From Chthonomonas calidirosea (GTDB taxonomy: Bacteria; Armatimonadota; Fimbriimonadia; Fimbriimonadales; Fimbriimonadaceae): 37,119 bases of DNA. A model generated the notes under the pieces. It saw only the letters and a list, made by a program, of their open reading frames with translations, was not told the origin of the DNA and did no database searches. Shown piece by piece: positions 1-10,575 of the stretch. Numbering within the stretch: the stretch's first letter is position 1; the number at the start of each line of letters is the position of its first letter. The position numbers were made by a program, and so were the translations under genes. The stretch is taken from the NCBI GenBank assembly GCA_945882415.1, contig CAMCWC010000022.1, positions 1 to 37,119 on the forward strand. Reading direction: 5' to 3'.

Positions 1-16
1 CCCCCCCCCCCCCCCC
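1..16. other. poly-C homopolymer at window edge
   Basis: Sixteen consecutive C bases open the window and run directly into coding sequence. Nothing similar occurs elsewhere here. A homopolymer at the very end of a sequence is more likely a contig-end sequencing or assembly artefact than biology. It obscures the true start of the first gene, whose frame stays open through it. Confidence 0.6.
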
Positions 17-36
17 GCCAGTACAGTTGCATTCGG

Positions 37-2520
37 TTGCTCCTGCTGGTCATTTCGCTCTTCCTGCCCGTGCTGGCCATCGCGCAGGCTCCCGCTGACC
101 CAAGTAACCTCGTGGCGAATCCCTACTCACCGGGTCGAATCAACGTTTACTGGTACGACAACTCGAACAATGAAACCTCGTTCGTGCTTGAACGGAAGCG
201 GCCATCAACCGACTGGGCTGTAGTGGCAACTCTTCCCACGAACACATGGCAGTACATTGACAACAATGTTTCGCCGACCAACGGCTACTACTACCGGGTG
301 AAAGCGGTCAACGCGTCTGGAGAATCCGCTTGGAGCAACACTGCTTCGGCAGTGACACCCGCGGCCACGACTTTGACCGTGCCAACATCGGCCCTTGCCA
401 AGTGCATTGCCTACTCCAAAAACCAACTCACCTGGACCGATACCAACACCTCGGAGGACGGCTACCGCATAGAACGCAAAGTCGATGGCGGCAGCTGGAC
501 TTTCGTCGCAAACACCTTGCCGAACGTCATCACGTATAAAGATGAGAGCCTAACCGCAGATACGAACTATTCCTACCGCGTCCGGGCATACAACGTGTAC
601 TACACGTCGACTTGGACTGGTGACCTCGATTCGCCTACGTGGAAGCCATATCTGTCAGGCGTCACCATCACGAACGATGTTTTCTCCGACACGACTGCAC
701 ACACAGTTCGCGTAACGCGCACTGCAAAATCACCGTATCCTCTAACCGTTACACTAAGTACATCGGCCACGAATGCCTCCGTTCAGGCATCTATCACGAT
801 CCCTGCGAATCAGTCTTCGGCAAGCGGATCCATGAATTTGTCCACTACTCCGTCGGAAGCCACAACCGAATATGTTCATGCGAAGTCAGCTGGCATGATG
901 CAGGTGACCAAGATGAACATTCGACCTTCGAGTGAGCCGATCTCGCCGAGCGGACTGATCGTAGACTCTCGGAATGGAGCAATCTGGCTCCGTTGGAATA
1001 ATCCGGCTGAACTCTTTGGCAACCAGTACAAAGGAGTGGTTGTTCAGAGACGAGTTGTAGGCGGCGGCTATGCACCGATTCACTCGAATTCATTGATAAC
1101 GGACCATTACGTTGATCGCTCAGCGGTGGCGGGTACAAATTATGACTACCTAATTTCAACGGTCGACACAAGTGGTACACCCGTCGCTTCCACTGCGCCG
1201 GTGAGCGTGACTGCTACTGCTGGTACTGCCGGAATTGTTCTTTCTGGCGTACCTGTCTCAGTCAACAATAGCTTTGAATGCAACTTGAGCGGACTTCCGG
1301 TTGAAGAAGTCGAAATGTACTTGGACGGGATTCCGCTAAAGAAGGCAGACAAACAGTCTTTCACCGGGCATACGACATCCATCTCGCCGTATATCGACAT
1401 CACGCAGTTATCCCTTGGAACGCACCAGCTTGTTGCCGTTTCTACCTCGCCCGTCAATAACGGATTTAGCCAAGGCGTCACTTTTACGGTCACATCGGTC
1501 CCGGCCAAGGAGCCAAATCCGGGAATTGTTGTCCCGGAACTACAGTGGTATTCGCCGATCGAAATGGAGCTAGCTAGTTCAACGCTCACCTGGAAAGTAA
1601 AAATTGAGAGTACATCTGGCGACATCGTTCGAACCGTAACCGGATTCGGCTCGAATCTTGCCTTTGCATGGGACGGCAAGAACGATGCTGGAACCGTTAC
1701 GGCACCTGGTCGGTACAGTGCAAGAATCACTATAGATGGGGACGAAAGCCAGCAAGTAGGCGGAACAATTATCTGGAATCAAATCGCAAATCCTCAATTC
1801 GTGTCGATAATCATGATCCCAGAAAAAGGCGGGATCATGGCCGAAGTGTGTTTCGGCTTAGCTGACCAAGTAAATCAAGCACTGGGACAAAGAACGCTCT
1901 CGACTGGTCTTAGAGGGTCCGTCATGACTTATACAGAGCGCCGTAACTTGGATGACTATGTGAGGAGGTACTTTAGGTATTGCATTCGAAAAGCGGAATA
2001 TCTACATCTAGATGGCCATGGATCACCAGAATCAGTAGCCATTGGTGATAACCTTAATGTCAGAACTACAACTACTGAACCGGGACATAAACAGGAGATT
2101 CTCGGAATTCTGCAAATTGTCGGAGACAGAGGATTCCCGTATCGCTGGCTGTGGACAGATTCCTGCTCTAGTGCTGGAGCAGGAACTGGACCATTCGATT
2201 ACATGGGACCAGAAGACCTCCGGTTCCCTGTTGCGGCCGGAATCTTGTTTGATCTAGACATGATTTATGAGGGCGGATACATGGGTTGGAACGGATTTTG
2301 CCAGTTCAATGCTGCATCAAGTGGGGAAACAATGTGGGGCCGCTGGCACAGGCAGTTCCTGCTCTCATTTCTTGGCGGTGCTTCCATGCAGGAAGCCATC
2401 CGTCACGCAAGCAACAACTGTGCTCCTCCCAATGCTTCCTATTTCCCTTGGTCGACTTGGCAGAATGGCAGCAACTTGATTCCAAAGTTACTGCGAGGTG
2501 GCGACGTTGTACTGCCCTAA
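37..2520 (+). CDS. secreted FnIII multidomain protein with C-terminal clan CD-like (caspase-fold) domain
   Basis: Large exported protein, 827 aa from a TTG at 37. The frame is open to base 1, so the true start may lie upstream or be hidden by the poly-C. The N-terminus is a signal peptide (LLLLVISLFLPVLAIAQA). Three fibronectin type III-like repeats follow (about 20-107, 111-208 and 303-395, with YYYRVKAVN and YSYRVRAYN strands). An Ig-like stretch (about 400-490) and a FlgD-type Ig segment (about 510-575, FAWDGKNDAGT) come next. The C-terminal 230 residues carry LDGHGSPES (His661) and TDSCSSAG (Cys710). That is the His-Gly and Cys pair, about 49 residues apart, expected of clan CD cysteine peptidases such as caspases, gingipains and CHAT domains. 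It is therefore plausibly a secreted protease or adhesin, perhaps exported by the secretion system encoded downstream; that link is inference. A lipoprotein gene follows 7 bp after the stop. Confidence 0.8.
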   Translation: MLLLVISLFLPVLAIAQAPADPSNLVANPYSPGRINVYWYDNSNNETSFVLERKRPSTDWAVVATLPTNTWQYIDNNVSPTNGYYYRVKAVNASGESAWSNTASAVTPAATTLTVPTSALAKCIAYSKNQLTWTDTNTSEDGYRIERKVDGGSWTFVANTLPNVITYKDESLTADTNYSYRVRAYNVYYTSTWTGDLDSPTWKPYLSGVTITNDVFSDTTAHTVRVTRTAKSPYPLTVTLSTSATNASVQASITIPANQSSASGSMNLSTTPSEATTEYVHAKSAGMMQVTKMNIRPSSEPISPSGLIVDSRNGAIWLRWNNPAELFGNQYKGVVVQRRVVGGGYAPIHSNSLITDHYVDRSAVAGTNYDYLISTVDTSGTPVASTAPVSVTATAGTAGIVLSGVPVSVNNSFECNLSGLPVEEVEMYLDGIPLKKADKQSFTGHTTSISPYIDITQLSLGTHQLVAVSTSPVNNGFSQGVTFTVTSVPAKEPNPGIVVPELQWYSPIEMELASSTLTWKVKIESTSGDIVRTVTGFGSNLAFAWDGKNDAGTVTAPGRYSARITIDGDESQQVGGTIIWNQIANPQFVSIIMIPEKGGIMAEVCFGLADQVNQALGQRTLSTGLRGSVMTYTERRNLDDYVRRYFRYCIRKAEYLHLDGHGSPESVAIGDNLNVRTTTTEPGHKQEILGILQIVGDRGFPYRWLWTDSCSSAGAGTGPFDYMGPEDLRFPVAAGILFDLDMIYEGGYMGWNGFCQFNAASSGETMWGRWHRQFLLSFLGGASMQEAIRHASNNCAPPNASYFPWSTWQNGSNLIPKLLRGGDVVLP

Positions 2521-2527
2521 CATTTTA

Positions 2528-3400
2528 ATGCGCCTTGTGCTTCTTGCCATAACTTGCACTGGGTGTTTTAGCGGACCAAGGTCACGTGAGTCGGCGATCA
2601 CAAGAGCTGGCTCAGGTTTACCGGCGGATGGATGCACGTACTCTAAGACTGCACCCAAGGGATGGCTGTCTCGCGATGACGTCCGATGCGCAATCAATCC
2701 GAATGAGCCGAACAGAAGAATTGATATGGCGGGGGCCAACGGCTTTCCCTCGCTATCCAAGTTTCCTCGGGCAACCTGGACCGAATTGTCCGACGTGCTC
2801 AAGCGAGCACGATATCGCGAAGGCAACCCGCGAGTTACAACCCTTTTCCAGCAAGACTTGACTAAGTCTAGTGACCTCACGTTTCGAATGCTCTCAGACC
2901 GAGAACGCTTTTTCTTTGTCAACTTTAACACGATCGAAGACGATCTGGGACCTGAGGTGGCCAAATGGTTCAAGGAGAACATGCCGGAGTTGCGCCGGTT
3001 GGCAACGGCCGGGCAACCGTCCGAGGCGGAACTCAAACAGAGGCGACCGAACACTGTCGGCCAGAACTTTGCCAAGAAGTTACTGACCAAGAATGTGACC
3101 GAGATCACCCTTACGAATCACCCTCATCCGAACATTGTCTCAATCAAGAAAACAGCGGTTGTCGGCAGACTTAAGGATCCGCAAGCCATCAAGGCCATGC
3201 TGGTAGCGATGTCGAAGTCGACCCATACCTTGGCAGGGGAAGAACCCAAGAACGCCCCAGACCGGCCACAGGAACTTTCGTTTGTGTACAAGGAAGGCAC
3301 AGAGACGAAGATCGAGTCCTTCCGATGGTGGGGCTGGGAAGCGGATACGTGGGGCGAGGAGTTTGCCAGGCTCTTTAGCAAGCACTTCGAAGGACCTTGA
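2528..3400 (+). CDS. hypothetical lipoprotein, 290 aa
   Basis: I do not recognise this family. The chosen start is the ATG at 2528, which gives a short hydrophobic leader MRLVLLAITCTGC with a Cys at position 13 suited to lipidation. The -3 residue is Cys rather than the usual Leu/Ala, so the lipobox is imperfect. An upstream in-frame start at 2498 would overlap the preceding gene and bury the leader. The mature protein is hydrophilic, with mixed charge and a Trp-rich segment near the end (FRWWGWEADTWG). No catalytic motif is visible. It lies 7 bp downstream of the FnIII/caspase-like gene, so the two are probably cotranscribed, and it ends 3 bp from the stop of the convergent deacetylase gene. 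Function unknown. Confidence 0.7.
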   Translation: MRLVLLAITCTGCFSGPRSRESAITRAGSGLPADGCTYSKTAPKGWLSRDDVRCAINPNEPNRRIDMAGANGFPSLSKFPRATWTELSDVLKRARYREGNPRVTTLFQQDLTKSSDLTFRMLSDRERFFFVNFNTIEDDLGPEVAKWFKENMPELRRLATAGQPSEAELKQRRPNTVGQNFAKKLLTKNVTEITLTNHPHPNIVSIKKTAVVGRLKDPQAIKAMLVAMSKSTHTLAGEEPKNAPDRPQELSFVYKEGTETKIESFRWWGWEADTWGEEFARLFSKHFEGP

Positions 3401-3403
3401 GCG

Positions 3404-4510
3404 CTACGCCGCTGGGACACCCGGCAGAACGTCTTCCAGATACTGGCGGATGATCGGTTCGTTGGCTTCGATTCCGAGTCCATGCGGGATGGTTTCGGGG
3501 GCGTCGGAGAAGGTTTGGACTCCCCACTCCGCAGCCAGATCGGCGGGAAAAGCGTCGTCAAACTCAACGCGGGACAGGGTCAGAATTGCCGAAACCCACA
3601 TTCGCGGCACGGTGTGGAGGCTGTAGCCGCCACCGCCGACGGCGACGGTCGGAATCCCGAGATCGCGGCAATGGCGGACGGCGCTGAGCCAGGATGCCTG
3701 GTCGCAATTGACGTGGGCGAGGGGATCTAGAAAGTGGGGATCAGTGCCCATTTGGAGGACCAACGCTTGCGGATGGAAGCGCTCCATGGTTGGCAGGGCG
3801 GTTCGTTCGAACGCATCCAGCCAGGCCGGACCGGAGGTTCGAGCGAGAACCGGCATGTTGGTGCTTGTGCCCGCCGTCCCGGTCTCTTCAACGTAGCCCG
3901 TGCCTGGCCAAAGGGACTTTCCGCTTTCGTGAATGGAATAGGTCAGCACGTTTGGATCGTTCAAGAAAATGCCTTGCACGCCATCCCCGTGGTGAACATC
4001 GATGTCGATGTAGACCACGCGGTCGAATCGCTCGCGCAGGACCGAGACTGCGAGGGCGGGATCGTCGAAGACGCAGAAGCCGCTCGCGCTATTTCGGTGA
4101 GCATGGTGCAGTCCACCACCGATGGCAAAGGCCAGCGGAGCACCGTCGCGCACGGCGTAGGCAGCTTCCATACTCGCACCGCAGTAGGCCGCACTTGTCT
4201 CCCAGATTCCTCGAAACGCCGGGGTGTCGCCGTAGAGCGAATGCTTCCCAATTAGGTCTCCAATCCGCGGAGAGTTTTCTTCCCCGCGCTCAAACGCGGC
4301 TGAAATCTCCTTCACCGCCTCCACGTACTCCTCCGAGTGGACGCGTTGCAGGTCACTTTCGCTGGCCGGGGCTGGCTCAATGACGTCAGTCGGGTGGATG
4401 GCCTGCAAGAGCCGCATGGCGCGACGGAGCCGCTCGGGGCGAAGGGGATGGGACGGTCCGAAATCGTAATTGGTTGTCAACTGGCTGAGGTAGAAGTTCG
4501 GAATTCCCAC
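3404..4510 (-). CDS. AcuC-type histone deacetylase family protein
   Basis: Zn-dependent amide hydrolase of the arginase/deacetylase fold, 368 aa, GTG start. Family hallmarks are visible: the LHHAHR His dyad (His135-His136), the [10 protein letters not shown] metal-binding loop (Asp171 and His173 as Zn ligands), the third Asp in the [11 protein letters not shown] segment, and the catalytic Tyr in GGGGYSLHT. The family removes acetyl or related acyl groups from lysines or small amines. AcuC in Bacillus deacetylates acetyl-CoA synthetase, and HFLDPLAH resembles AcuC more than eukaryotic HDACs. No acs or acetoin genes are nearby, so the substrate is open. It is divergent from aroC with only 40 bp between starts, and convergent with the lipoprotein gene. 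Cytoplasmic; no signal peptide. Confidence 0.9.
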   Translation of the reverse strand: MGIPNFYLSQLTTNYDFGPSHPLRPERLRRAMRLLQAIHPTDVIEPAPASESDLQRVHSEEYVEAVKEISAAFERGEENSPRIGDLIGKHSLYGDTPAFRGIWETSAAYCGASMEAAYAVRDGAPLAFAIGGGLHHAHRNSASGFCVFDDPALAVSVLRERFDRVVYIDIDVHHGDGVQGIFLNDPNVLTYSIHESGKSLWPGTGYVEETGTAGTSTNMPVLARTSGPAWLDAFERTALPTMERFHPQALVLQMGTDPHFLDPLAHVNCDQASWLSAVRHCRDLGIPTVAVGGGGYSLHTVPRMWVSAILTLSRVEFDDAFPADLAAEWGVQTFSDAPETIPHGLGIEANEPIIRQYLEDVLPGVPAA

Positions 4511-4550
4511 CGTTTGGTCTTACCTGAACCCAACCGGTAGACTCCACCCA

Positions 4551-5633
4551 ATGGGCAGTTCCTTCGGTCGCGCGTTCACCATCAGTACCTTCGGTGAATC
4601 GCACGGGGTTGGGGTCGGGGTGGTCGTCGACGGTTGCCCGCCCGGAACGGTCATTTCTCTTGAGGCAATCCAACGTGACCTCGACCGGCGACGGCCCGGA
4701 CAGAGTTCGATCGTCACCCAGCGCAAGGAAGCGGATCAAGTTGAGATTCTCAGCGGCGTCGAGGACGGTCTTGCACTCGGGACGCCGATCGCCCTTCTGG
4801 TCCGAAACGCCGACCAACGTAGTCACGACTACTCAGAAATGCGGGAGAAGTACCGACCGAGCCACGCCGATTACGCCTATGACCAAAAGTACGGCATCCG
4901 CGCTGTCGCGGGGGGCGGACGGGCATCAGCGAGAGAAACGATCGGTCGAGTCGCGGCGGGGGCTATTGCCCGGGAGGTGCTTCGAAGTCTTGGCGTCGAG
5001 GTGCTGGCGTACGTGGAAAAGGTCCATCGAATCTCCGCCGAGATTGATCCGACAACGGTCACGTTCGATGAGGTGGAAGCAAACATTGCTCGATGCCCGG
5101 CCCCGGGGATCGCCGAGCAGATGATCGCGCACATCGAGGAGATTCGGAAGCAGGGCAACTCCGTCGGTGGCGTTGTGGGCTGCGTAGCGAGGGGCGTTCC
5201 GGCGGGCTGGGGGGAGCCGGTTTTCGACAAGATCGAAGCCGACCTAGCCAAAGGGATGCTTTCACTTCCAGCTTGCAAAGGGTTCGAGCTTGGCGGAGGA
5301 TTCGGAATGACGGACTTCACCGGGCTTGAGGTGAACGACGAGTTTGAATCGACCGAAGGCAAGGTTCAGACCACGACGAACAACAGTGGCGGAATCCAGG
5401 GCGGGATCACGAACGGAATGCCCATTACGTTCCGCGTCGCCTTCAAGCCTACGGCGACCGTAATGCGCGAACAAAAGACGGTGACCGCGAGCGGCGAGAA
5501 CACGACGCTCCAAGGCAAGGGTCGGCACGATCCGTGCGTGCTCCCTCGGGCGGTGCCACTGGTGGAGGCGATGACGCTGCTGGTACTTGTGGACCATGCC
5601 ATGCGTCAGCGAGGCCAAACCGGGCATTTTTAA
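4551..5633 (+). CDS. aroC: chorismate synthase
   Basis: Catalyses the last shikimate-pathway step, 5-enolpyruvylshikimate-3-phosphate to chorismate, using reduced FMN. The 360-aa length matches the family (about 360). It begins [16 protein letters not shown], the signature N-terminus, and contains the conserved [10 protein letters not shown] segment, the [10 protein letters not shown] stretch and the C-terminal [12 protein letters not shown] motif. ATG start at 4551, 40 bp from the divergent deacetylase gene. pstB begins 26 bp after the stop, so aroC, pstB and the following kinase are probably one transcript. No other aro genes are in the window. Identification is secure. Confidence 0.97.
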   Translation: MGSSFGRAFTISTFGESHGVGVGVVVDGCPPGTVISLEAIQRDLDRRRPGQSSIVTQRKEADQVEILSGVEDGLALGTPIALLVRNADQRSHDYSEMREKYRPSHADYAYDQKYGIRAVAGGGRASARETIGRVAAGAIAREVLRSLGVEVLAYVEKVHRISAEIDPTTVTFDEVEANIARCPAPGIAEQMIAHIEEIRKQGNSVGGVVGCVARGVPAGWGEPVFDKIEADLAKGMLSLPACKGFELGGGFGMTDFTGLEVNDEFESTEGKVQTTTNNSGGIQGGITNGMPITFRVAFKPTATVMREQKTVTASGENTTLQGKGRHDPCVLPRAVPLVEAMTLLVLVDHAMRQRGQTGHF

Positions 5634-5659
5634 GCCCGAAAGTGACAACATAACGTTCG

Positions 5660-6439
5660 ATGAGCGTTCAAGCGCCCGTGATCGAAAACGCGAAGATTGC
5701 CGCGGAACACGTTAACTTCTATTACGGGGCAAAGCAAGCGCTCAGGGATATCACTCTCCGATTTGCGCCGAATACGACGACCGCGCTCATCGGCCCATCG
5801 GGTTGCGGAAAGTCCACCTTCCTGCGCTGTCTGAACCGGATGAACGATCTTATCGACGGCACGCGCCTTGAGGGCCGGGTGACCCTTGATGGTCGGGATA
5901 TCTACGGCGACGAGGTTGATCCGGTCGAACTGCGCAAAGAGGTCGGCATGGTGTTTCAAAAAGCAAACCCGTTTCCGATGTCGATTTTCGATAACGTCGC
6001 CTATGGTCCAAAGATTCACGGCGTTCGAAATCCGAAAGAACTCGCAAACATCGTCGAGCAGAGCTTAACTAAGGCGGCACTTTGGGAAGAAGTAAAGGAC
6101 AAACTCAGAGACAGCGGACTGTCCCTTTCAGGCGGTCAGCAGCAACGACTCTGCATCGCGCGCACGATCGCGGTGCAACCCAAAATCATCCTTATGGATG
6201 AGCCTTGCTCGGCTCTCGATCCGAATGCAACGCTTCGAATCGAAAAGCTGATGGAAGAGTTGAAGCGCGACTTCACGATCATCATCGTGACGCACAACAT
6301 GGAGCAGGCCAAGCGCGCAAGTGAGTACACCGCCTTCTTCTTGCTCGGTGACATGGTGGAATACAACACCACCCAGAACATATTCCTGTCTCCTCAGGAC
6401 GAGCGAACCGAGGCTTACATCACCGGTCGATTCGGCTGA
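5660..6439 (+). CDS. pstB: phosphate ABC transporter ATP-binding protein
   Basis: ATPase of the high-affinity phosphate importer PstSCAB, 259 aa. Walker [10 protein letters not shown] at residues 45-53, a Q-loop region [14 protein letters not shown] typical of PstB, the ABC signature LSGGQQQRL, Walker [14 protein letters not shown] and the switch His in VTHNMEQA are all present. The [17 protein letters not shown] stretch is characteristic of PstB among ABC ATPases. The partner genes pstS, pstC, pstA and phoU are not adjacent, which is unusual because they normally form one operon. It sits between aroC (26 bp) and a GAF histidine kinase (17 bp). The permease subunits are presumably encoded elsewhere. 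Confidence 0.95.
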   Translation: MSVQAPVIENAKIAAEHVNFYYGAKQALRDITLRFAPNTTTALIGPSGCGKSTFLRCLNRMNDLIDGTRLEGRVTLDGRDIYGDEVDPVELRKEVGMVFQKANPFPMSIFDNVAYGPKIHGVRNPKELANIVEQSLTKAALWEEVKDKLRDSGLSLSGGQQQRLCIARTIAVQPKIILMDEPCSALDPNATLRIEKLMEELKRDFTIIIVTHNMEQAKRASEYTAFFLLGDMVEYNTTQNIFLSPQDERTEAYITGRFG

Positions 6440-6456
6440 GGTGTAGACTTGATGCA

Positions 6457-7749
6457 ATGGACAACAACGAGCGGCTGATCCGTGCCGTTCAACGCGCAAC
6501 CCGAAAGCTTGCTAGTACCGGCAAATTCGATGCGCTGTTGCAAGAGGTTCTCGCGATTTGCGTCGAGGCAGTCGGCGCGACGAACGGAACGATCTACCTG
6601 CACGATCCGGCGAGCAAGCGGCTGGTGTTTCAACACGTCATTCCAGGCGAGATAGCCGATCGTCTGCCGTCCCGCGACATCCCAGATAACTTTGGCGTTG
6701 CGGGCCAGGCATTCCAAACCAACCGCTCGGTGAAAAAGGAGTTTGCTTCGCGCCCGGAAGATCAATGGAACGACTTTGAGAAGTCAACCGGCGTTCAGGT
6801 TCTAAGCATTCTTGCCACTCCTCTCTCGATGGAGGATGAGGAGCCGATTGGCATCGTCCAGCTAATCAACAAGGACGATGGCCACTTTGCTGATACCGAT
6901 GTTGCGGTCATGGACATCGTGTCTGCCGTTGCGACGATGGCGTACTTGAATGCCCAATTGGTCGAGCAAAACGCCCGCGCGGCGACGCTTCTCGGTATGG
7001 GTCGAGTGAGCCACGATATCGGCAACCTGGCCGCTTCCCTTTACGCGACGCTTGGGTTCGGCGACATGGCGATGTCAGGCTTTCGAACTCACGTGGAGAA
7101 GATAAAGCCAGATCGAACGACGCGGATGTACATCGATTCGCTCGAACCGATTTTCCGGGAACTGAAGGAATCGGTGGACCGGATCGTCGGTTACTCCACC
7201 CTGATTTCGGATATCTCTGCTGGACGCGCTTTGCGCCCTAACTTACAGCCGACGTCGATTGGCGAAGCCGTCTATCACGCAGCAAGCTACTTTGAGATGC
7301 AGGGCAAGTCGCAGCACGTCGCGCTGGAATATAAAATTCAGGAAGACGCGCCGCAAGCAAATTGCGACGAGCTCTATATCGTCCGAATCGTGCAGAACCT
7401 CGTTGGGAACGCGATCAAGGCGGTGCGGGAAACGTTGCCAGAGGACCTTCCTGATGTGGTGGACGATGAGTACCATCCGCCGCTCGGTTCGGTGATTGTC
7501 GGCTACGAATATGCTGACGCCCATAAGATTTGGGTTCAAGACACGGGTCCCGGAATGACCGAGGAAACGAGACTCCGGATTCTCAGCGGCACCGCGCGAA
7601 GCCAATGGGAGCGTGCCGGAGGTTCGGGCTGGGGACTGCGGATTGTGATGGAGCTCACCGCCGCGCTGGGCGGCACCGTGAGCATAGAATCGGAGCTTGG
7701 AAATGGCTCGCGCTTTTGCGTTCACTTCCCCAGTCCGTCGGACACATAA
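6457..7749 (+). CDS. GAF domain sensor histidine kinase (soluble)
   Basis: Cytoplasmic sensor kinase, 430 aa, no transmembrane segment. The N-terminal GAF domain spans about 23-165 (small-ligand or redox sensing; includes YLHDPASKRLVFQHV and GIVQLINKDDG). The dimerisation/phosphoacceptor region follows with His186 in RVSHDIGN, a divergent H-box lacking the usual SHExRTP. A HATPase_c domain ends the protein: N-box QNLVGNAIKAV, G1 DTGPGM, and G2 SGWGLRIV. The divergent H-box followed by NLAASL recalls the HisKA variants of cyanobacterial or myxobacterial kinases. No response regulator gene adjoins. It begins 17 bp after pstB, suggesting cotranscription, so a link to phosphate status is conceivable but unproven. 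A bidirectional terminator follows immediately. Confidence 0.9.
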   Translation: MDNNERLIRAVQRATRKLASTGKFDALLQEVLAICVEAVGATNGTIYLHDPASKRLVFQHVIPGEIADRLPSRDIPDNFGVAGQAFQTNRSVKKEFASRPEDQWNDFEKSTGVQVLSILATPLSMEDEEPIGIVQLINKDDGHFADTDVAVMDIVSAVATMAYLNAQLVEQNARAATLLGMGRVSHDIGNLAASLYATLGFGDMAMSGFRTHVEKIKPDRTTRMYIDSLEPIFRELKESVDRIVGYSTLISDISAGRALRPNLQPTSIGEAVYHAASYFEMQGKSQHVALEYKIQEDAPQANCDELYIVRIVQNLVGNAIKAVRETLPEDLPDVVDDEYHPPLGSVIVGYEYADAHKIWVQDTGPGMTEETRLRILSGTARSQWERAGGSGWGLRIVMELTAALGGTVSIESELGNGSRFCVHFPSPSDT

Positions 7750-7751
7750 AA

Positions 7752-7787
7752 ACGGGCGGGCCAAGTGGCCCGCCCGTCTTTGCTTTT
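7752..7787. terminator. bidirectional intrinsic terminator
   Basis: Perfect 11-bp stem ACGGGCGGGCC/GGCCCGCCCGT with an AAGT loop (7752-7777), followed on the plus strand by CTTTGCTTTT. It lies 3 bp after the kinase stop and 13 bp before the convergent dnaK stop. The minus-strand side has AAAA/TTTT around 7748-7751, so it can serve both genes. Confidence 0.9.
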
Positions 7788-7790
7788 GCC

Positions 7791-9689
<1,899 letters not shown>

Positions 9690-9729
9690 TCAAGCCATTT
9701 GAGCCTCATAGACTCATATGTGTGCTTTA

Positions 9730-9768
9730 AGTATACCAATCCCTGGATTTCAGGTTTCAATCCAGGGA
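9730..9768 (-). promoter_or_regulatory. putative dnaK promoter with overlapping inverted-repeat operator
   Basis: On the minus strand, TATACT (9735-9730) resembles a -10 box. TTGAAA (9760-9755) could be a -35, but the 19-nt spacing is long. A perfect inverted repeat TCCCTGGATT-N9-AATCCAGGGA spans 9740-9768, covering the candidate -35 and abutting the -10. The N9 geometry matches the CIRCE operator of HrcA (TTAGCACTC-N9-GAGTGCTAA), though the arm sequence is different. Alternatively it could act as a terminator for the upstream 81-aa gene, but no U-tract follows. It is the main feature of the 103-bp gap upstream of dnaK. Confidence 0.45.
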
Positions 9769-9783
9769 CTTTCGGTCTTCAGA

Positions 9784-10029
9784 TTAGGCTTGGCCGAGGG
9801 AAACCCGGCGCTTGGATCCGAAAGGGGTAACGACCGATGGCACGTTTTCAGGAAGCGTTACGACATCGCCTCGGCGGACCAAGAATGAGTACTCGCCGAT
9901 GCTTACGAGCGCCTCTCCGGCCAATACTCGAACCATTGCGACTCCTCGCTTGAAGAACGTCTTGGGAACACTCCAACGGGTCGTTCCGGTCACTTCGATT
10001 ACTTTCTGCTCTCTCCTCAGCTCGCTCAT
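9784..10029 (-). CDS. hypothetical small protein, cupin-like
   Basis: Small 81-aa protein that I cannot assign. It starts MSELRREQKVIEVTG and is rich in beta-strand-prone, glycine-punctuated sequence. The stretch VRVLAGEALVSIGEYSFLV followed by RRGDVVTLPENVPSVV looks like half of a cupin barrel (GxALVxxG...V..GDVVxxPxxxPH-like), but it lacks the metal-binding histidines. No signal peptide, so probably cytoplasmic. It lies on the same strand as dnaK downstream (103 bp away) and about 67 bp downstream of the RAYT-like gene. The hairpin between it and dnaK may separate the transcripts. Coding likelihood is good from strand continuity; function unknown. Confidence 0.6.
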   Translation of the reverse strand: MSELRREQKVIEVTGTTRWSVPKTFFKRGVAMVRVLAGEALVSIGEYSFLVRRGDVVTLPENVPSVVTPFGSKRRVSLGQA

Positions 10030-10096
10030 GTATTGTTCAACACCGCGAGCGTTCTGTCTGACGGCAGGCTGGGACTATCGGCTGACTTTTGTTTGT

Positions 10097-10567
10097 TTAG
10101 CCGGCGTCTCGAACGTAAAGTCCGGAGTATTCATCGGGCTCTTCGCAGAGTTCGGACTTAATTGGACTCTCCAAAATGTTCGTCCAGAACTCTTCATACT
10201 CCGCTTCATCGCGCAGTATCCGGTCGTAGCTCTCTCGGTAGAACACGGGACGTTCTTCGCCGGACCGTTTGGTGATCTGCTTGTTAGCACGGTTTTTGGC
10301 TTTCTCCAGAACGTCGGAGAGTTCGTATGGCTCATCGTTAGGCCCGAACTTGACGCGGAAGATCAGCTCCGTTTGTTCCGGCAAGACGCAGATGATGTCT
10401 ATCTCGAGCTTCTTGTCGTCGGGTTTGCGCAATTCGGCCAGCAGCGTTTCGGCTTCCGGACCGGAGAGAGCGCGCCGGTGTTTGAAGGTGGCGTAGTAGG
10501 TCACGTTCTCGGCGCGCCAGTGCGGCAATCGGCCACGCCAGATCGTGAAGTTCTCCCACTTTGCCAT
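10097..10567 (-). CDS. RAYT/Y1-transposase-like protein lacking the HUH histidines
   Basis: 156-aa relative of REP-associated tyrosine transposases. The N-terminal RGRLPHWRAENVTYYATF and C-terminal YRESYDRILRDEAEYEEF with SPIKSELCEEPDEY match the RAYT scaffold (LPHW...TY..TF; ESYDRIIRD; NPVKAGL...Y). Where active members have MPNHVHLL, with the two metal-binding His of the HUH motif, this protein reads LPEQTELI, so the His positions are Gln65 and Glu67. The candidate catalytic Tyr114 (ESYDR) is kept. It is therefore predicted inactive as a nuclease or repurposed, perhaps as a DNA- or RNA-binding factor. The start is 8 bp after the glnB stop on the same strand, so it is probably cotranscribed. 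No flanking repeats of the REP type are seen. Homology is judged by eye. Confidence 0.7.
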   Translation of the reverse strand: MAKWENFTIWRGRLPHWRAENVTYYATFKHRRALSGPEAETLLAELRKPDDKKLEIDIICVLPEQTELIFRVKFGPNDEPYELSDVLEKAKNRANKQITKRSGEERPVFYRESYDRILRDEAEYEEFWTNILESPIKSELCEEPDEYSGLYVRDAG

Positions 10568-10575
10568 TTGCGTCC

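Noticed and set aside
3734-4383. Overlapping plus-strand ORFs (173 and 197 aa) opposite the deacetylase gene
   Set aside because: Arg/Pro-rich shadow translations of a well-conserved minus-strand gene.
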